Positions 25,067 through 33,483 of a stretch of 42,563 nucleotides of DNA are shown piece by piece. A program made the translations under genes and the position numbers. Source of the DNA: Microcaldota archaeon (lineage in GTDB: Archaea > Micrarchaeota > Micrarchaeia > Micrarchaeales > CABMGC01); contig DAHWIK010000049.1 of NCBI GenBank assembly GCA_027345185.1, positions 1-42,563 on the forward strand, in the 5' to 3' direction. Position 1 is the stretch's first letter. Each line of letters starts with the position of its first letter. The notes below the pieces were generated by a model that was not told the origin of the DNA, searched no databases, and saw only the letters and a list, made by a program, of their open reading frames with translations.

Positions 25067-25121
25067 TTCATGATTCTTCCATGATACCTTCTTGAAGGTT
25101 TCATGAAGGGCGCATGACTGC
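25067..25121 (+). repeat. Five phased 11-bp repeats in the leader of the regulator gene
   Basis: Five consecutive 11-nt units follow the pattern TTCATGANNNN: TTCATGATTCT, TCCATGATACC, TTCTTGAAGGT, TTCATGAAGGG, CGCATGACTGC. The CATGA core (CTTGA in unit 3) recurs at 25069, 25080, 25091, 25102 and 25113, exactly 11 nt apart, so all copies face about the same side of the helix. They lie between the TATA box and the start codon of a winged-helix protein. The most economical reading is an operator array for autorepression. Confidence 0.75.
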
Positions 25122-25133
25122 ATGGTGATTGGG

Positions 25134-25640
25134 ATGCCACTTGGGAAGGATCAAATAGAAGATGAATTAACCGAAATAAAGGAGAAGATAAAGGTGCTCT
25201 CCGAGCGAGGGGGGAGGATTCCTGATGAATCGTCGTCTCCTGGAGTTGCTGCTTACATAAAGTTTCTGGTAGAGGAGAGGGAGAGGACAAACAAGTTGAT
25301 TGTAGGCCTGACAGAGAAGGTTTCACAACTCGAGCAGAAGCTCAGCAGCGAGTACGAGCCGCAGGAAGCACAGCCGCTGACAGGCAGCCAGCTTGAGATA
25401 CCCCTATCTGAAGTTGATGCAAGGATACTTGATTTCATAGCAACAAGCGAGAAACAGATGGTCTGCGCTGATCAGATCAAGGAATTAATGAATTACAGGG
25501 GCAGGAATGCCGCTTGCGCCAGGCTTAATGCCATGTGCAAGATAGGATTGCTCCGAAAGGATCAGTTCGGTCACAAAGTTTACTACAGATTTGATGCTGG
25601 CAAGGCGACTAAAGCGCTAATCATATCACCTCCACAGTAG
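25134..25640 (+). CDS. Winged-helix transcription regulator with N-terminal coiled coil
   Basis: A 168-residue protein. The start at 25134 is chosen because the perfect ribosome site GGTGAT (25125-25130) sits 3 nt before it; a further in-frame ATG at 25122 overlaps that site. Residues about 5-30 and 48-75 form charged helices likely to dimerise. Residues about 90-165 are a winged-helix domain (VDARILDFIATSEKQMVCAD; RNAACARLNAMCKIGLLRKD; YYRF as the wing). It probably binds the phased repeats in its own leader. Target genes beyond itself are unknown. The gene is flanked by a hairpin terminator and is monocistronic. Confidence 0.75.
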   Translation: MPLGKDQIEDELTEIKEKIKVLSERGGRIPDESSSPGVAAYIKFLVEERERTNKLIVGLTEKVSQLEQKLSSEYEPQEAQPLTGSQLEIPLSEVDARILDFIATSEKQMVCADQIKELMNYRGRNAACARLNAMCKIGLLRKDQFGHKVYYRFDAGKATKALIISPPQ

Positions 25641-25648
25641 ACGAATGT

Positions 25649-25675
25649 GGCCCTCTTCCCCAGAGGGCCCTTTCT
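25649..25675 (+). terminator. Hairpin terminator after the winged-helix gene
   Basis: GGCCCTCT and AGAGGGCC form a perfect 8-bp stem with a 5-nt loop, followed by CTTTCT. It begins 9 nt after the stop codon. The pyrimidine tract is short, but the position and the strong stem fit transcription termination. Confidence 0.6.
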
Positions 25676-25965
25676 ATTACTAGTCCTCGTTGTGGTTGCG
25701 CTCCTGCCAGGTTTTCTCTATCAGCCTAGCTTCATGTCATATGCACTGCCAGACATGAACGGATAAAATCTACTAAACCAGTAGTTCTGAAAGCTCTCCA
25801 TTATAACCGATTCTTCGTGACTCCACATAACAGTATTGATGGTTAAACCAGTGCTGAGGCTGCAGGATTATATTTACCGCCCGGCCAAAACAAACTCAAA
25901 GGTCTCATCCGTTTAGCGATGGCGATCTAAGCTTATTTTAGTATGAAATTGGCCAATACAACACG
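25676..25965. other. Intergenic stretch without a recognisable gene
   Basis: Together with the flanking terminator and promoter this makes a 356-nt gap. I see no plausible coding frame, no tRNA-like fold and no convincing C/D box guide RNA; one TTGATGG...CTGA pair is too closely spaced. It may be regulatory or decayed sequence. Confidence 0.4.
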
Positions 25966-25975
25966 TTTATTAAAA
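25966..25975 (+). promoter_or_regulatory. TATA box of the DHH phosphoesterase gene
   Basis: TTTATTAAAA is centred about 26 nt before the ATG at 25997, predicting a leaderless message. Confidence 0.55.
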
Positions 25976-25996
25976 TTCAATCCCAATTAATAGTCT

Positions 25997-27037
25997 ATGA
26001 AAAATGTGATCGTGATTTCGCATGCAAGCGACATCGATGGGGTAGGCAGTGCAGCACTGATAAAGATGAAATATGGGGTGCCGACAAACCGCATTTTCTT
26101 TACCGATTACGCACCAGAAAGCCTTGAGGAGATATCCCGAAGCATAACGGAGATCCTAACAGACAATACAACCCTCTTCATAACAGATTTAGGAGTCAAT
26201 AAGAAAACCGTGCCTGTATTCTATAGCATACTCAAATCGGTTAAGGATGGTGGCGGAAAGATATTCTGGTTTGACCATCACCCATGGGCTAGCGATGCAG
26301 TCAAAAAACTTGCGCAGATGTGCGAGGTTTCTGTGCTTGGGGAGAATGAGTTTTTCTGTGCAACTGAGATAACAAGGAAGGAGCTGGGACTCAAGGACGA
26401 CTTCACAAAAAGATTTTGCAGGATAGTCCACTTCTCTGACTTTGCGATAAAGCCGAAGAGCAAGAGGGACTACGATCTTGTCGGGGCGTACGCTCTGAGC
26501 ATAGCACTATATCGCATGAGGAACCATGAAGGAAACCTTAGTTGCCTAAGGCATATGGTAGAGGTACTGTGCAGCAGAAAGATGCTTGACAAGAGGATAC
26601 GATCCGACGCAGACAGGTTTAGGAAGCTCAACGACAAGCACGTTGCAAATATGCTGAAGGACGTTTACCTTGGCGATGAGATAGCACTCGGATTCGGGGA
26701 AGACATACAGAAGACCTATGCATGCATGAAGCTCATAGAGAAGACCGGAAAGGATATCGGCATATATGTGAACCTCAGGGACAGGCGCGGACATATGAGA
26801 AGCATAAGGAACGACTGCACTGCGCTAGCTGTAAAATTCGGCGGAGGCGGACATCTGCATGCGTCCGGGTTCTCGCCCAACTTCAAGAAGTACAACAACT
26901 TCAGGTCAAGGCACGACAGGCAAAGGCTTCTCTCAGACATCGAGCTAGAGCTCAAGATGATCAAGAAAAGGATGCCTAATATCTGGCCTCAAAAATTGGT
27001 GAGTGAGAGCCCGGCCAAAGCTCCCCTGTTCGGATAA
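25997..27037 (+). CDS. DHH/DHHA1 family phosphoesterase
   Basis: A 346-residue protein of the DHH superfamily, metal-dependent phosphodiesterases acting on short RNAs, cyclic dinucleotides or single-stranded DNA. Metal-binding motifs are in order: HASDIDGVGSAAL (9-21), ITDLG (about 63-67), FDHHPW (about 91-96, the DHH signature). The C-terminal DHHA1 substrate domain ends with FGGGGHLHASGF (281-292). The spacing and size fit NrnA-like oligoribonucleases and their archaeal relatives better than RecJ, which is longer. A basic tail of about 45 residues follows. Substrate cannot be set from the sequence. Confidence 0.85.
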   Translation: MKNVIVISHASDIDGVGSAALIKMKYGVPTNRIFFTDYAPESLEEISRSITEILTDNTTLFITDLGVNKKTVPVFYSILKSVKDGGGKIFWFDHHPWASDAVKKLAQMCEVSVLGENEFFCATEITRKELGLKDDFTKRFCRIVHFSDFAIKPKSKRDYDLVGAYALSIALYRMRNHEGNLSCLRHMVEVLCSRKMLDKRIRSDADRFRKLNDKHVANMLKDVYLGDEIALGFGEDIQKTYACMKLIEKTGKDIGIYVNLRDRRGHMRSIRNDCTALAVKFGGGGHLHASGFSPNFKKYNNFRSRHDRQRLLSDIELELKMIKKRMPNIWPQKLVSESPAKAPLFG

Positions 27038-27071
27038 TCCAGCACAGATAGATTCAAACCTGAAATGGGCG

Positions 27072-27097
27072 TGCAGGCTACTTTTATAAAACCTGCA
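27072..27097 (+). promoter_or_regulatory. thyA promoter with inverted repeat around the TATA box
   Basis: CTTTTATAAA (27081-27090) lies about 40 nt before the thyA ATG. It is enclosed by TGCAGG (27072-27077) and the complementary CCTGCA (27092-27097), 14 nt apart. A dimeric regulator bound there would cover the TATA box. Confidence 0.5.
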
Positions 27098-27126
27098 GTC
27101 TCAGTATAGAATGTCCTGGGGATTAT

Positions 27127-28602
27127 ATGGATACAGACGAATGGCCCATTTACTATAAAGGGGAGCTTATCATAGGGAATCCTAAAAGCAACACGGCGAT
27201 ATGCACACTATGGACAAAGCGCGAACTGCTGGACGAAATACCCAAGGACAAGTTCTGTGTAATAGGCAACCTCTATTCTACATACGGGATAAATCCCATG
27301 CTGCGCAATATCCTTGCGAATCCAAGGATAAGGCACATATTCATATGCGGAGCAGATCTTACAAAAACTGGAGTCATCCTGATAGATTTTATAAATAATG
27401 GAATAGAGGCTGACTACAAGGTGAGCGGTTTTGATGCGTACATAGACCAGGGCTTTCCAAGGGCCGCTATAGATGAACTCAGGAAGAACATAACCGTCAT
27501 TGATATGCGGCCTGAAAAGAACATGAGCAAGCTGAAGTTCGAGATAATGCAGAAGCTGGACGAAGTCTCAAAGGAGGAAGGCACGTACATGGAGCCCATT
27601 CTGATTAAGGAAAAGGATGAAAGAGTGGAAAGCACATATGCCAACGACGCCGGATTCAGGGTGGATGGAAATTCGATCACCGGAACATGGCTAAAGGCGC
27701 TTGACATAATATTAAAGTTCGGGGAGATAAAAGATACAGAGTATAACATAAAGCAGAGGGAGATACTAGATCTTGTTGCAGTGATAAATGGCGATGAGGC
27801 TGCCCTTCCAGACTGGTCTCCAGTAAAGGAGGATGACCTTCAAAGATACTACGTTAACTTCTTCGGGAAGAAAAAGCCGCTTGGAGTTGAGTACACCTAT
27901 GGCGAAAGGCTGTTCAGCCTAAGCTACAGGCCCATGGGCAAGCCAGAAGCAAGCACGCTGGAAAACATGCACGATACAGTTGAGGAGGACCAGATAAAAG
28001 AGGCAGTGGACCGTCTCAGGAAAAATCCATATACAAGGAGGGCAATAGCTGTCACATGGAACCATGAATCTGATTCAAATTCCTCGTCGCCACCCTGCCT
28101 GGTCGAGGTTGCATGGAGCATAAAGAACGGGGCGCTCCACCAGACATCAACCTTCAGGAGCCACGACGTATTTGGTGGATGGCTCCTTAACGCATTTGCG
28201 CTCAGGAAACTACAGAAGGATATTGCAGGGCAGCTCAAAGTCGCAGTCGGTAGCATGGTAATAATGTCCATATCGGCGCACATATACCAGACCAACTTCG
28301 GGAAGGCAGAGTGGTTCGTAGAGCGATACTACAGGCACAAGGAGACCCAGTTCGAGGTTGACCCTAGGGGATTTTTCGTGATAGGCATAGAGAACGGAGA
28401 GATAGTTGTCCAGCACAGGGTGAACGACGGAAGAAAATCAAACTATGTTTTCAGTGGAAAGAAGGCGCAGCGCATCTATAGGCAGATAATGAATGAGAAT
28501 CTGGTATCAAAATTCGACCACGCCGCGTATCTAGGTCGTGAGCTTACAAGGGCAGAGTTCTGTATCAGCACAGGAACAGAATATGTGCAGGATGAGGCCT
28601 GA
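27127..28602 (+). CDS. thyA: Thymidylate synthase with N-terminal MtrA-like domain
   Basis: A 491-residue two-part protein. The C-terminal part (about 215-491) is thymidylate synthase, which methylates dUMP to dTMP using methylene-tetrahydrofolate: RRAIAVTWN, the catalytic cysteine in PPCLVEVAW (Cys324), RSHDVFGGWLLNAFALRKLQ, and the conserved late tyrosine/histidine (SAHIYQTNF). The N-terminal part (about 1-140) resembles subunit A of tetrahydromethanopterin S-methyltransferase/DUF4346: WPIYYKGELIIGNPKSNTAI, ICGAD, and FINNGI. This fusion occurs in other archaea; the role of the N-terminal domain is not settled. With DHFR it implies a tetrahydrofolate-type cofactor. Confidence 0.93.
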   Translation: MDTDEWPIYYKGELIIGNPKSNTAICTLWTKRELLDEIPKDKFCVIGNLYSTYGINPMLRNILANPRIRHIFICGADLTKTGVILIDFINNGIEADYKVSGFDAYIDQGFPRAAIDELRKNITVIDMRPEKNMSKLKFEIMQKLDEVSKEEGTYMEPILIKEKDERVESTYANDAGFRVDGNSITGTWLKALDIILKFGEIKDTEYNIKQREILDLVAVINGDEAALPDWSPVKEDDLQRYYVNFFGKKKPLGVEYTYGERLFSLSYRPMGKPEASTLENMHDTVEEDQIKEAVDRLRKNPYTRRAIAVTWNHESDSNSSSPPCLVEVAWSIKNGALHQTSTFRSHDVFGGWLLNAFALRKLQKDIAGQLKVAVGSMVIMSISAHIYQTNFGKAEWFVERYYRHKETQFEVDPRGFFVIGIENGEIVVQHRVNDGRKSNYVFSGKKAQRIYRQIMNENLVSKFDHAAYLGRELTRAEFCISTGTEYVQDEA

Positions 28603-28606
28603 AGCA

Positions 28607-29815
28607 TTAGCCGAGCATTCCGTATCCTGAAAGCCTCCATCTCTGGCTGAAGTTCCTCAGCACCGATATCTTTGCGTCCTTGTCTATGCACACTGTGTGC
28701 TTGAAATCTATGCTGAGCTTGTTCTTCCTTGCCTTCTTGACATACCCGATCACAGTTCCAGTTCCAACCCCAAGGAGCAGGGGCTCGCCTTCCCTGAAGG
28801 CCTGCTTAGGTATGTCGTTCCTGTTTAGCGATACAAATGCGAGCTCCGCAGACTGTATGGACTGGGGAAGCTTTCCTGCCAATCCGATTATCTGGCCCAC
28901 AAGGCCGTCGGCCTTTGTCAGTGCAGGATCGATCTCCGTGCCTATTGCTATGAGCCCTCCAGCCTGCGCCTCCTCAAGCTTATCCGTTCCTGCAGAGAGG
29001 CTGTCTATCTTAGTGTATATGGGTTCGTAGGATTCCCTCTTTGACTTGTCCTTTGCAGCATTTATGCCGGGCCTTATCTCCACCTCATCCCCTATCTTGA
29101 ACCTTCCGCGGATTATCGAGCCACCTATAACTCCTCCCTTTATGTCCTTTATTGAGACCCCCGGCCTGTTCACATCAAATGATCTTGCCACATACATTAC
29201 CGGGTCGGACTTGAGGTCCCGCTCAGGGAGCTTCAGCTTCACTATCTCTTCAAGAACAGCATCGACATTGACGTTCTTGTTTGCCATGACCGGCACTATT
29301 GGTGCGTTCTCTATCTTGCTCCCCTTAAGGAACTGCTTTATCTGCGCATGGTGCTGCCTTGCCTTGTCCCTTCCGACAACGTCTATCTTTGTCTGTACAA
29401 CAACCACCTTGTCTATGTTAAGCGCGTTTATTATCATCAGGTGCTCCTTGGTCTGCGGCATAGGGCACGGTTCCGATGCGGATATGACGAACATCGCAGC
29501 ATCTATTATGCTCGAGCCCGCGATAGCCGTAGCCATGAGGGTCTCGTGCCCTGGCGAATCCAGAAGCGAAATCCTCCTTACTGGAACAGAACTGCTTCCA
29601 TCACCGCATTTATCAGCAGTGGTGTAGGTCACTGCGTCCTTGCCCTCGCACCTGCTTATTGTGGCGTCGGCATAGCCCAGCTTTATCGTCATGCTCCTCT
29701 TTATGCTCTCGCTGTGCGTGTCAGTCCACTGGTGGGCTATGGCAAAGGTGAGCGTAGTCTTGCCGTGGTCCACATGGCCGAGCGTGCCTATATTGAATTC
29801 ACTTTGCGTTAGCAT
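28607..29815 (-). CDS. eif2g: Translation initiation factor 2, gamma subunit
   Basis: A 402-residue GTPase that carries initiator Met-tRNA to the small ribosomal subunit. G1 is GHVDHGKT (13-20), G3 DSPGHE, G4 TKID in place of NKxD; domains II and III follow with GGVIGGSIIRGRFKIGDEVE and the C-terminal RWRLSGYGMLG. The two cysteine pairs of the zinc knuckle are reduced to single cysteines (RCEG and KCGD), so this copy probably does not bind zinc there. Starts inside the end of the nudix gene (17-nt overlap) and is the last of a leftward run cdc48-rps6e-nudix-eif2g. Confidence 0.96.
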   Translation of the reverse strand: MLTQSEFNIGTLGHVDHGKTTLTFAIAHQWTDTHSESIKRSMTIKLGYADATISRCEGKDAVTYTTADKCGDGSSSVPVRRISLLDSPGHETLMATAIAGSSIIDAAMFVISASEPCPMPQTKEHLMIINALNIDKVVVVQTKIDVVGRDKARQHHAQIKQFLKGSKIENAPIVPVMANKNVNVDAVLEEIVKLKLPERDLKSDPVMYVARSFDVNRPGVSIKDIKGGVIGGSIIRGRFKIGDEVEIRPGINAAKDKSKRESYEPIYTKIDSLSAGTDKLEEAQAGGLIAIGTEIDPALTKADGLVGQIIGLAGKLPQSIQSAELAFVSLNRNDIPKQAFREGEPLLLGVGTGTVIGYVKKARKNKLSIDFKHTVCIDKDAKISVLRNFSQRWRLSGYGMLG

Positions 29816-30248
29816 AGAACCATTTATCCATAATTCTCCTGTTTACAAGCTGCAATATTGATCTCCGTGTATAAGTATTTAACTTTAGCTTCAATGAAGC
29901 TTTGGGCTTAACCCACATATAATCATACAGCTCCATGTTATCAAGCTTAACTTTTGCGCTCCTGGTTCTGCACAAAGCGTCTATGAATATAAAGTGCGCC
30001 TTCCTGTGGAAGGCCTTTGGATATATCGCCTCCTGTAAGTTTATCACCTTCACGAGCTTCACATCCAGTCCCGTCTCCTCCTTCGTCTCCCTCTTCACTG
30101 CCTTCCCTATGCTCTCCCCCATCTCTATATGGCCTCCAGGAACAGAGTAAAGTTCCGGCCACTTTTTTGACCTTACCAAAAGGAGGTCTCCATCATTGTT
30201 CAACACAAATGCCCCAACCACAGCTTCCGGGCAGCCAAATTTTTCCAT
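29799..30248 (-). CDS. NUDIX hydrolase
   Basis: A 149-residue protein with the complete Nudix box G-x5-E-x7-R-E-x2-E-E-x-G: GHIEMGE, SIGKAVK, RETKEETGL. NUDIX enzymes hydrolyse nucleoside diphosphates linked to another group, using Mg at the box glutamates. The frame is open further upstream, to 30356, but that would overlap the rps6e gene; the ATG at 30248 starts with the usual strand EAVVGAFVLN. Substrate unknown; candidates are oxidised dNTPs, ADP-ribose or Ap4A. Confidence 0.85.
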   Translation of the reverse strand: MEKFGCPEAVVGAFVLNNDGDLLLVRSKKWPELYSVPGGHIEMGESIGKAVKRETKEETGLDVKLVKVINLQEAIYPKAFHRKAHFIFIDALCRTRSAKVKLDNMELYDYMWVKPKASLKLKLNTYTRRSILQLVNRRIMDKWFYANAK

Positions 30249-30285
30249 CCCAATACCTATCCAATGACCTGTCACAGCGGGGCGC

Positions 30286-30684
30286 TTATGCTGCAGCCTC
30301 TGCCTTCTTCTCCTTTGGCTTGAAGAGCTCTTCGAGGGGTTTGGCCCCGTATTCAATTATCACGGTGTTGACCTGTGCAGTGTCTGTGCTTATCACGTTT
30401 CCCCTCACGCTCCGCCTGGATCTGAATCCCTTCTTAGGGTGCTTCATTCCAGGTCCGTTGCTTATTAGCGGCTTTGCCTTTCTTGTCCCGTCGACTTCAG
30501 GCCTTGAAGGCGATCCTGCCGAATCGCTGAGCCCGGTTATCCTGAGCTTGAATCCTGCAAGCCCCCCTACGGATCCGTCAACTACCTCGTTCATCTGTCT
30601 TCCCAACAGCAGTCCCTCCATATCCTTAGGGACGTCTACCTGGGCGGTTTTACCGGTTTTCGGGTCGGAAAATACTAGTTTCAT
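30286..30684 (-). CDS. rps6e: Ribosomal protein S6e
   Basis: A 132-residue small-subunit protein of the archaeal/eukaryotic S6e family. It begins MKLVFSDPKTGKTAQVDVPK, followed by LLLGRQMNEVVDG and GFKLRITGLSD, and the strongly conserved GTRKAKP and HPKKGFRSRRSVRGN. An Ala/Glu/Lys tail ends the protein. It follows cdc48 by 21 nt. Confidence 0.96.
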   Translation of the reverse strand: MKLVFSDPKTGKTAQVDVPKDMEGLLLGRQMNEVVDGSVGGLAGFKLRITGLSDSAGSPSRPEVDGTRKAKPLISNGPGMKHPKKGFRSRRSVRGNVISTDTAQVNTVIIEYGAKPLEELFKPKEKKAEAAA

Positions 30685-30705
30685 AAAATCATCTTAGCGT
30701 AAAAA

Positions 30706-32868
30706 TCATCTGTACATGCTCTGTGGCTCCTCCTTGAACCTGCTTATCCTCTCGGCAAGCTCCTTTGGAACTGCAGGGTGGACCTCCTCAAGCGCCTTCT
30801 TGAAATCAGAGGCGTTTACCACGTCTCGCTTGTGCCTTATGGCATTCATTCCCGCCTCCCTGCAGAGGTTCTCTATCTCTGCTCCTGTATAACTGTCAGT
30901 CGACCTTGCCAGCGCCTCTATCTCTACGTCCTTGTCAAGAGGCATCTTCTTTGTGTGGATGTTGAATATCTTTATCCGTGCACTGACGTCAGGCATCGGT
31001 ATGTCTATTATCTTGTCGAACCTTCCAGGCCTCAGAAGCGCAGGGTCTATATCCTCGGGTCGGTTTGTCGCTGCAAGTACCACTACGTTCTTGAGCTCCT
31101 GAAGTCCGTCCATCTCTGTCAGTAGCGTGTCCACGACCCTCTCAGAGACGTGCGAATCAACGCTGCCCTCTCCTCTCGAATGAGTAATCGAGTCTATTTC
31201 GTCTACGAATACTATGCACGGTGCAGCAAGCCTCGCCTTCCTGAATATCTCCCTCACGGTCTTTTCGCTCTCTCCAACGAACTTGCTGAGCACTTCAGGG
31301 CCCTTTATGGAAATGAAATTAGATTCCCGCTCAGTGGCAACTGCCTTGGCAAGAAGCGTCTTGCCTACTCCCGGCGGCCCTACAAGAAGCAGCCCTCTTA
31401 CAGGACGGATGCCCATCTTTTCAAAGGATTCCGGATGTGTAAGCGGAAGCTCTATCGACTCCTTCAGCTCATCCTTTACGCTTTCAAGCGCACCTATGTC
31501 GCTCCAGTGGACATTGGGCCTCTCAACGAATACCTCGCGCAATGCGCTTGGCTGTATGTTCCTCATAGCGTCAGCGAAGTTATCACGTGATACCTTGAGG
31601 TTCTCTAGCACTTCGCTTGGAATGGACTGCTTGTTTACTATTTTAGGCATCTCGGCCCTCAGCCTAGACATCGCAGCCTCCCTTACAAGCGCGCTGAGGT
31701 CTGCCCCGGTATAGCCATGTGTTACATTTGCAAGCTCATCCACCTTTACATCGTCTGTGAGCGGCATGTTCCTTGTGTGGATCTGGAGTATGATCTTTCT
31801 TGCGTCCCTGTTTGGCACCCCTATCTCTATCTCCCTGTCGAACCTTCCAGGCCTCCTCAGCGCAGGATCTATAGCATCTGGCCTGTTTGTGGCAGCGAGC
31901 ACTATGACCTGGCCGCGCTGTCCCATTCCATCCATAAGCGTAAGCAGCTGCGAGACCATCCTCCTCTCTACCTCGTTTGTCGATTCCTCCCTCTTTGGCG
32001 CTATTGCATCGATCTCGTCCATGAATATTATGGATGGCGACTTCTCATTTGCATTCTTGAATATCTCCCTTAGCTTCTCCTCACTCTCTCCAACGAACTT
32101 CGAGACGAGCTCCGGGCCTGATATCGATATGAAGTTGGCGTCGCTCTCGTTTGCCACTGCCTTTGCAAGAAGAGTCTTTCCGGTTCCAGGCGCCCCATAC
32201 AGCAGCACTCCCTTTGGCGGCTCTATTCCTAGCTTCTGGAAGAGCTCAGGATACCTGATCGGAAGCTCCACCATCTCCCGTATCTTCTGCTTTGCATCGT
32301 CAAGTCCTCCTATGTCTTCGTAGTGAACGTCGCCTATCTTCACAGACGATTCCGGAACAGGCTCGTTCCTGACCACGAAGTTAGTTGCGTTGCCTACCCT
32401 CACTATTCCATGCGGCAGGACCTGTATGACAACGAAGTTGAACACTATTCCGAACATGGGTATGGGCACAGAGTCTCCCTTTGCAAGAGGCCGTCCGTCA
32501 AGCCTTCTCTTGGCGTACTCAGCGAAATCGGGTGACAGCGGAGGCTTCTGTCCTGGCGGAGGCGCTATTACTACCCGTTCAGCATCCTTGACTACTGCCT
32601 TGGACACATATACCTTGTCACCTATTCCGACTCCAAGGTTCTGCCTGAGATAACCGTCGATCCTTATGAATCCTAGTCCCTCGTCGCTAGGATGCGCCTG
32701 CCATGCCACTGCCGCAGTGCTCTTCAGCTTGCCCTTTACCTCTATCACGTCACCAGTGCTGATGCTAAGCGACTGCCTCGACTTTGAGTCAATTCTGGCT
32801 ATGCTCCTACCGGAGTCCGTAACCAGCGCATCGGCAACTGTAAGTTCTATTGCGGTGGGCATGATCAT
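30706..32868 (-). CDS. cdc48: CDC48/VAT-type AAA+ unfoldase
   Basis: A 720-residue two-ring AAA+ ATPase that unfolds proteins, in archaea probably for the 20S proteasome. The N-domain (about 1-190) has the double-psi barrel and four-stranded part. D1 has Walker A GAPGTGKT and Walker [12 protein letters not shown]2 has GPPGVGKT and IVFVDEID; each has the arginine-finger segment RPGRFD. The protein ends Met-Tyr-Arg, matching the hydrophobic-Tyr-X motif that docks ATPases on the proteasome. The frame is open 15 codons further upstream; start 32868 (or ATG 32862) is chosen by alignment with [13 protein letters not shown]. Confidence 0.96.
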   Translation of the reverse strand: MIMPTAIELTVADALVTDSGRSIARIDSKSRQSLSISTGDVIEVKGKLKSTAAVAWQAHPSDEGLGFIRIDGYLRQNLGVGIGDKVYVSKAVVKDAERVVIAPPPGQKPPLSPDFAEYAKRRLDGRPLAKGDSVPIPMFGIVFNFVVIQVLPHGIVRVGNATNFVVRNEPVPESSVKIGDVHYEDIGGLDDAKQKIREMVELPIRYPELFQKLGIEPPKGVLLYGAPGTGKTLLAKAVANESDANFISISGPELVSKFVGESEEKLREIFKNANEKSPSIIFMDEIDAIAPKREESTNEVERRMVSQLLTLMDGMGQRGQVIVLAATNRPDAIDPALRRPGRFDREIEIGVPNRDARKIILQIHTRNMPLTDDVKVDELANVTHGYTGADLSALVREAAMSRLRAEMPKIVNKQSIPSEVLENLKVSRDNFADAMRNIQPSALREVFVERPNVHWSDIGALESVKDELKESIELPLTHPESFEKMGIRPVRGLLLVGPPGVGKTLLAKAVATERESNFISIKGPEVLSKFVGESEKTVREIFRKARLAAPCIVFVDEIDSITHSRGEGSVDSHVSERVVDTLLTEMDGLQELKNVVVLAATNRPEDIDPALLRPGRFDKIIDIPMPDVSARIKIFNIHTKKMPLDKDVEIEALARSTDSYTGAEIENLCREAGMNAIRHKRDVVNASDFKKALEEVHPAVPKELAERISRFKEEPQSMYR

Positions 32869-32936
32869 AAACCAAAAACACGTTTGCGTGCGAAATCTGA
32901 GAGAATAACGCACATATAGGCTTTAATAGAAAAAGT

Positions 32937-32945
32937 TATAAATAC
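32937..32945. promoter_or_regulatory. TATA box between cdc48 and rpl40e
   Basis: TTATAAATA reads as a TATA element on either strand. On the minus strand it would start the cdc48 transcript near 32912. A plus-strand transcript from here would cover 32963-33000, where I find no RNA gene. Confidence 0.4.
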
Positions 32946-33009
32946 CCTTGTGATCGCTTCGGCGTCCAGCTGCGCTACAAGTCGTCATTAAGTCAAAATA
33001 TGGACGTAT

Positions 33010-33017
33010 TTAAATAC
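33010..33017 (+). promoter_or_regulatory. TATA box of the rpl40e operon
   Basis: TTTAAATA implies transcription from about 33037. This rules out the longer reading of L40e from the ATG at 33000 and supports the ATG at 33066. Confidence 0.55.
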
Positions 33018-33065
33018 CTTTCTCAAGTAAAAGAATTGTCTATATACTTAGATTATGTGCCGATT

Positions 33066-33218
33066 ATGGGAAAGTTTCCGCTAGCAGACCAGGTCCTCAC
33101 CAGCATGGTGATATGCAGGAAGTGCAAGGCCAGGAACAAGGCCGGCATAGAGAAGTGCAGGAAGTGCGGATCGGCGTATCTTAGGCCCAAGAGAAAGGAC
33201 AAGAGGGTCAAGAAGTAA
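33066..33218 (+). CDS. rpl40e: Ribosomal protein L40e
   Basis: A 50-residue zinc-ribbon ribosomal protein of the large subunit. It has CRKCKARN and CRKCGSAYLRPK, giving four zinc ligands, and a basic tail KRKDKRVKK. The length matches archaeal L40e when read from 33066. It is followed after 28 nt by a small winged-helix gene. Confidence 0.93.
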   Translation: MGKFPLADQVLTSMVICRKCKARNKAGIEKCRKCGSAYLRPKRKDKRVKK

Positions 33219-33246
33219 TCCCAGACTCATGCTTTGAAGTGATTGT

Positions 33247-33462
33247 ATGGTAGATTTGAATCCAATAGAAAGCCTGGTAGTGCAGGCGATGAAGGACCTT
33301 GGGGCTACAAGCGACGAGAAGAAGAAGACCGCTGACGACATAGCCAAGAAGACAAACAGGCCGAAGAGCATGATAAGCAACGTTCTTGTCGAGCTGGACA
33401 GGAAGGGAGTAATAAAGAGAGTAGTAAGGGAGAAGGCCTCCGGATACTACGTTAAATCCTAA
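33247..33462 (+). CDS. Small winged-helix DNA-binding protein
   Basis: A 71-residue stand-alone winged helix: helix 1 in PIESLVVQAMKDLG, helix-turn-helix in TADDIAKKTNRPKSMISNVL, then a wing with KGVIKRVVREKASGYYV. A GTGATT site precedes the ATG. Likely an archaeal transcription regulator; target unknown. It is in the rpl40e unit, and the next gene begins 21 nt downstream. Confidence 0.75.
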   Translation: MVDLNPIESLVVQAMKDLGATSDEKKKTADDIAKKTNRPKSMISNVLVELDRKGVIKRVVREKASGYYVKS

Positions 33463-33483
33463 TTCTTGATTTAGCCGATTTCT

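Noticed and set aside
25830-25855. C/D box-like elements in the 25.7-25.9 kb gap
   Set aside because: Boxes are imperfect and too close together for a guide RNA.
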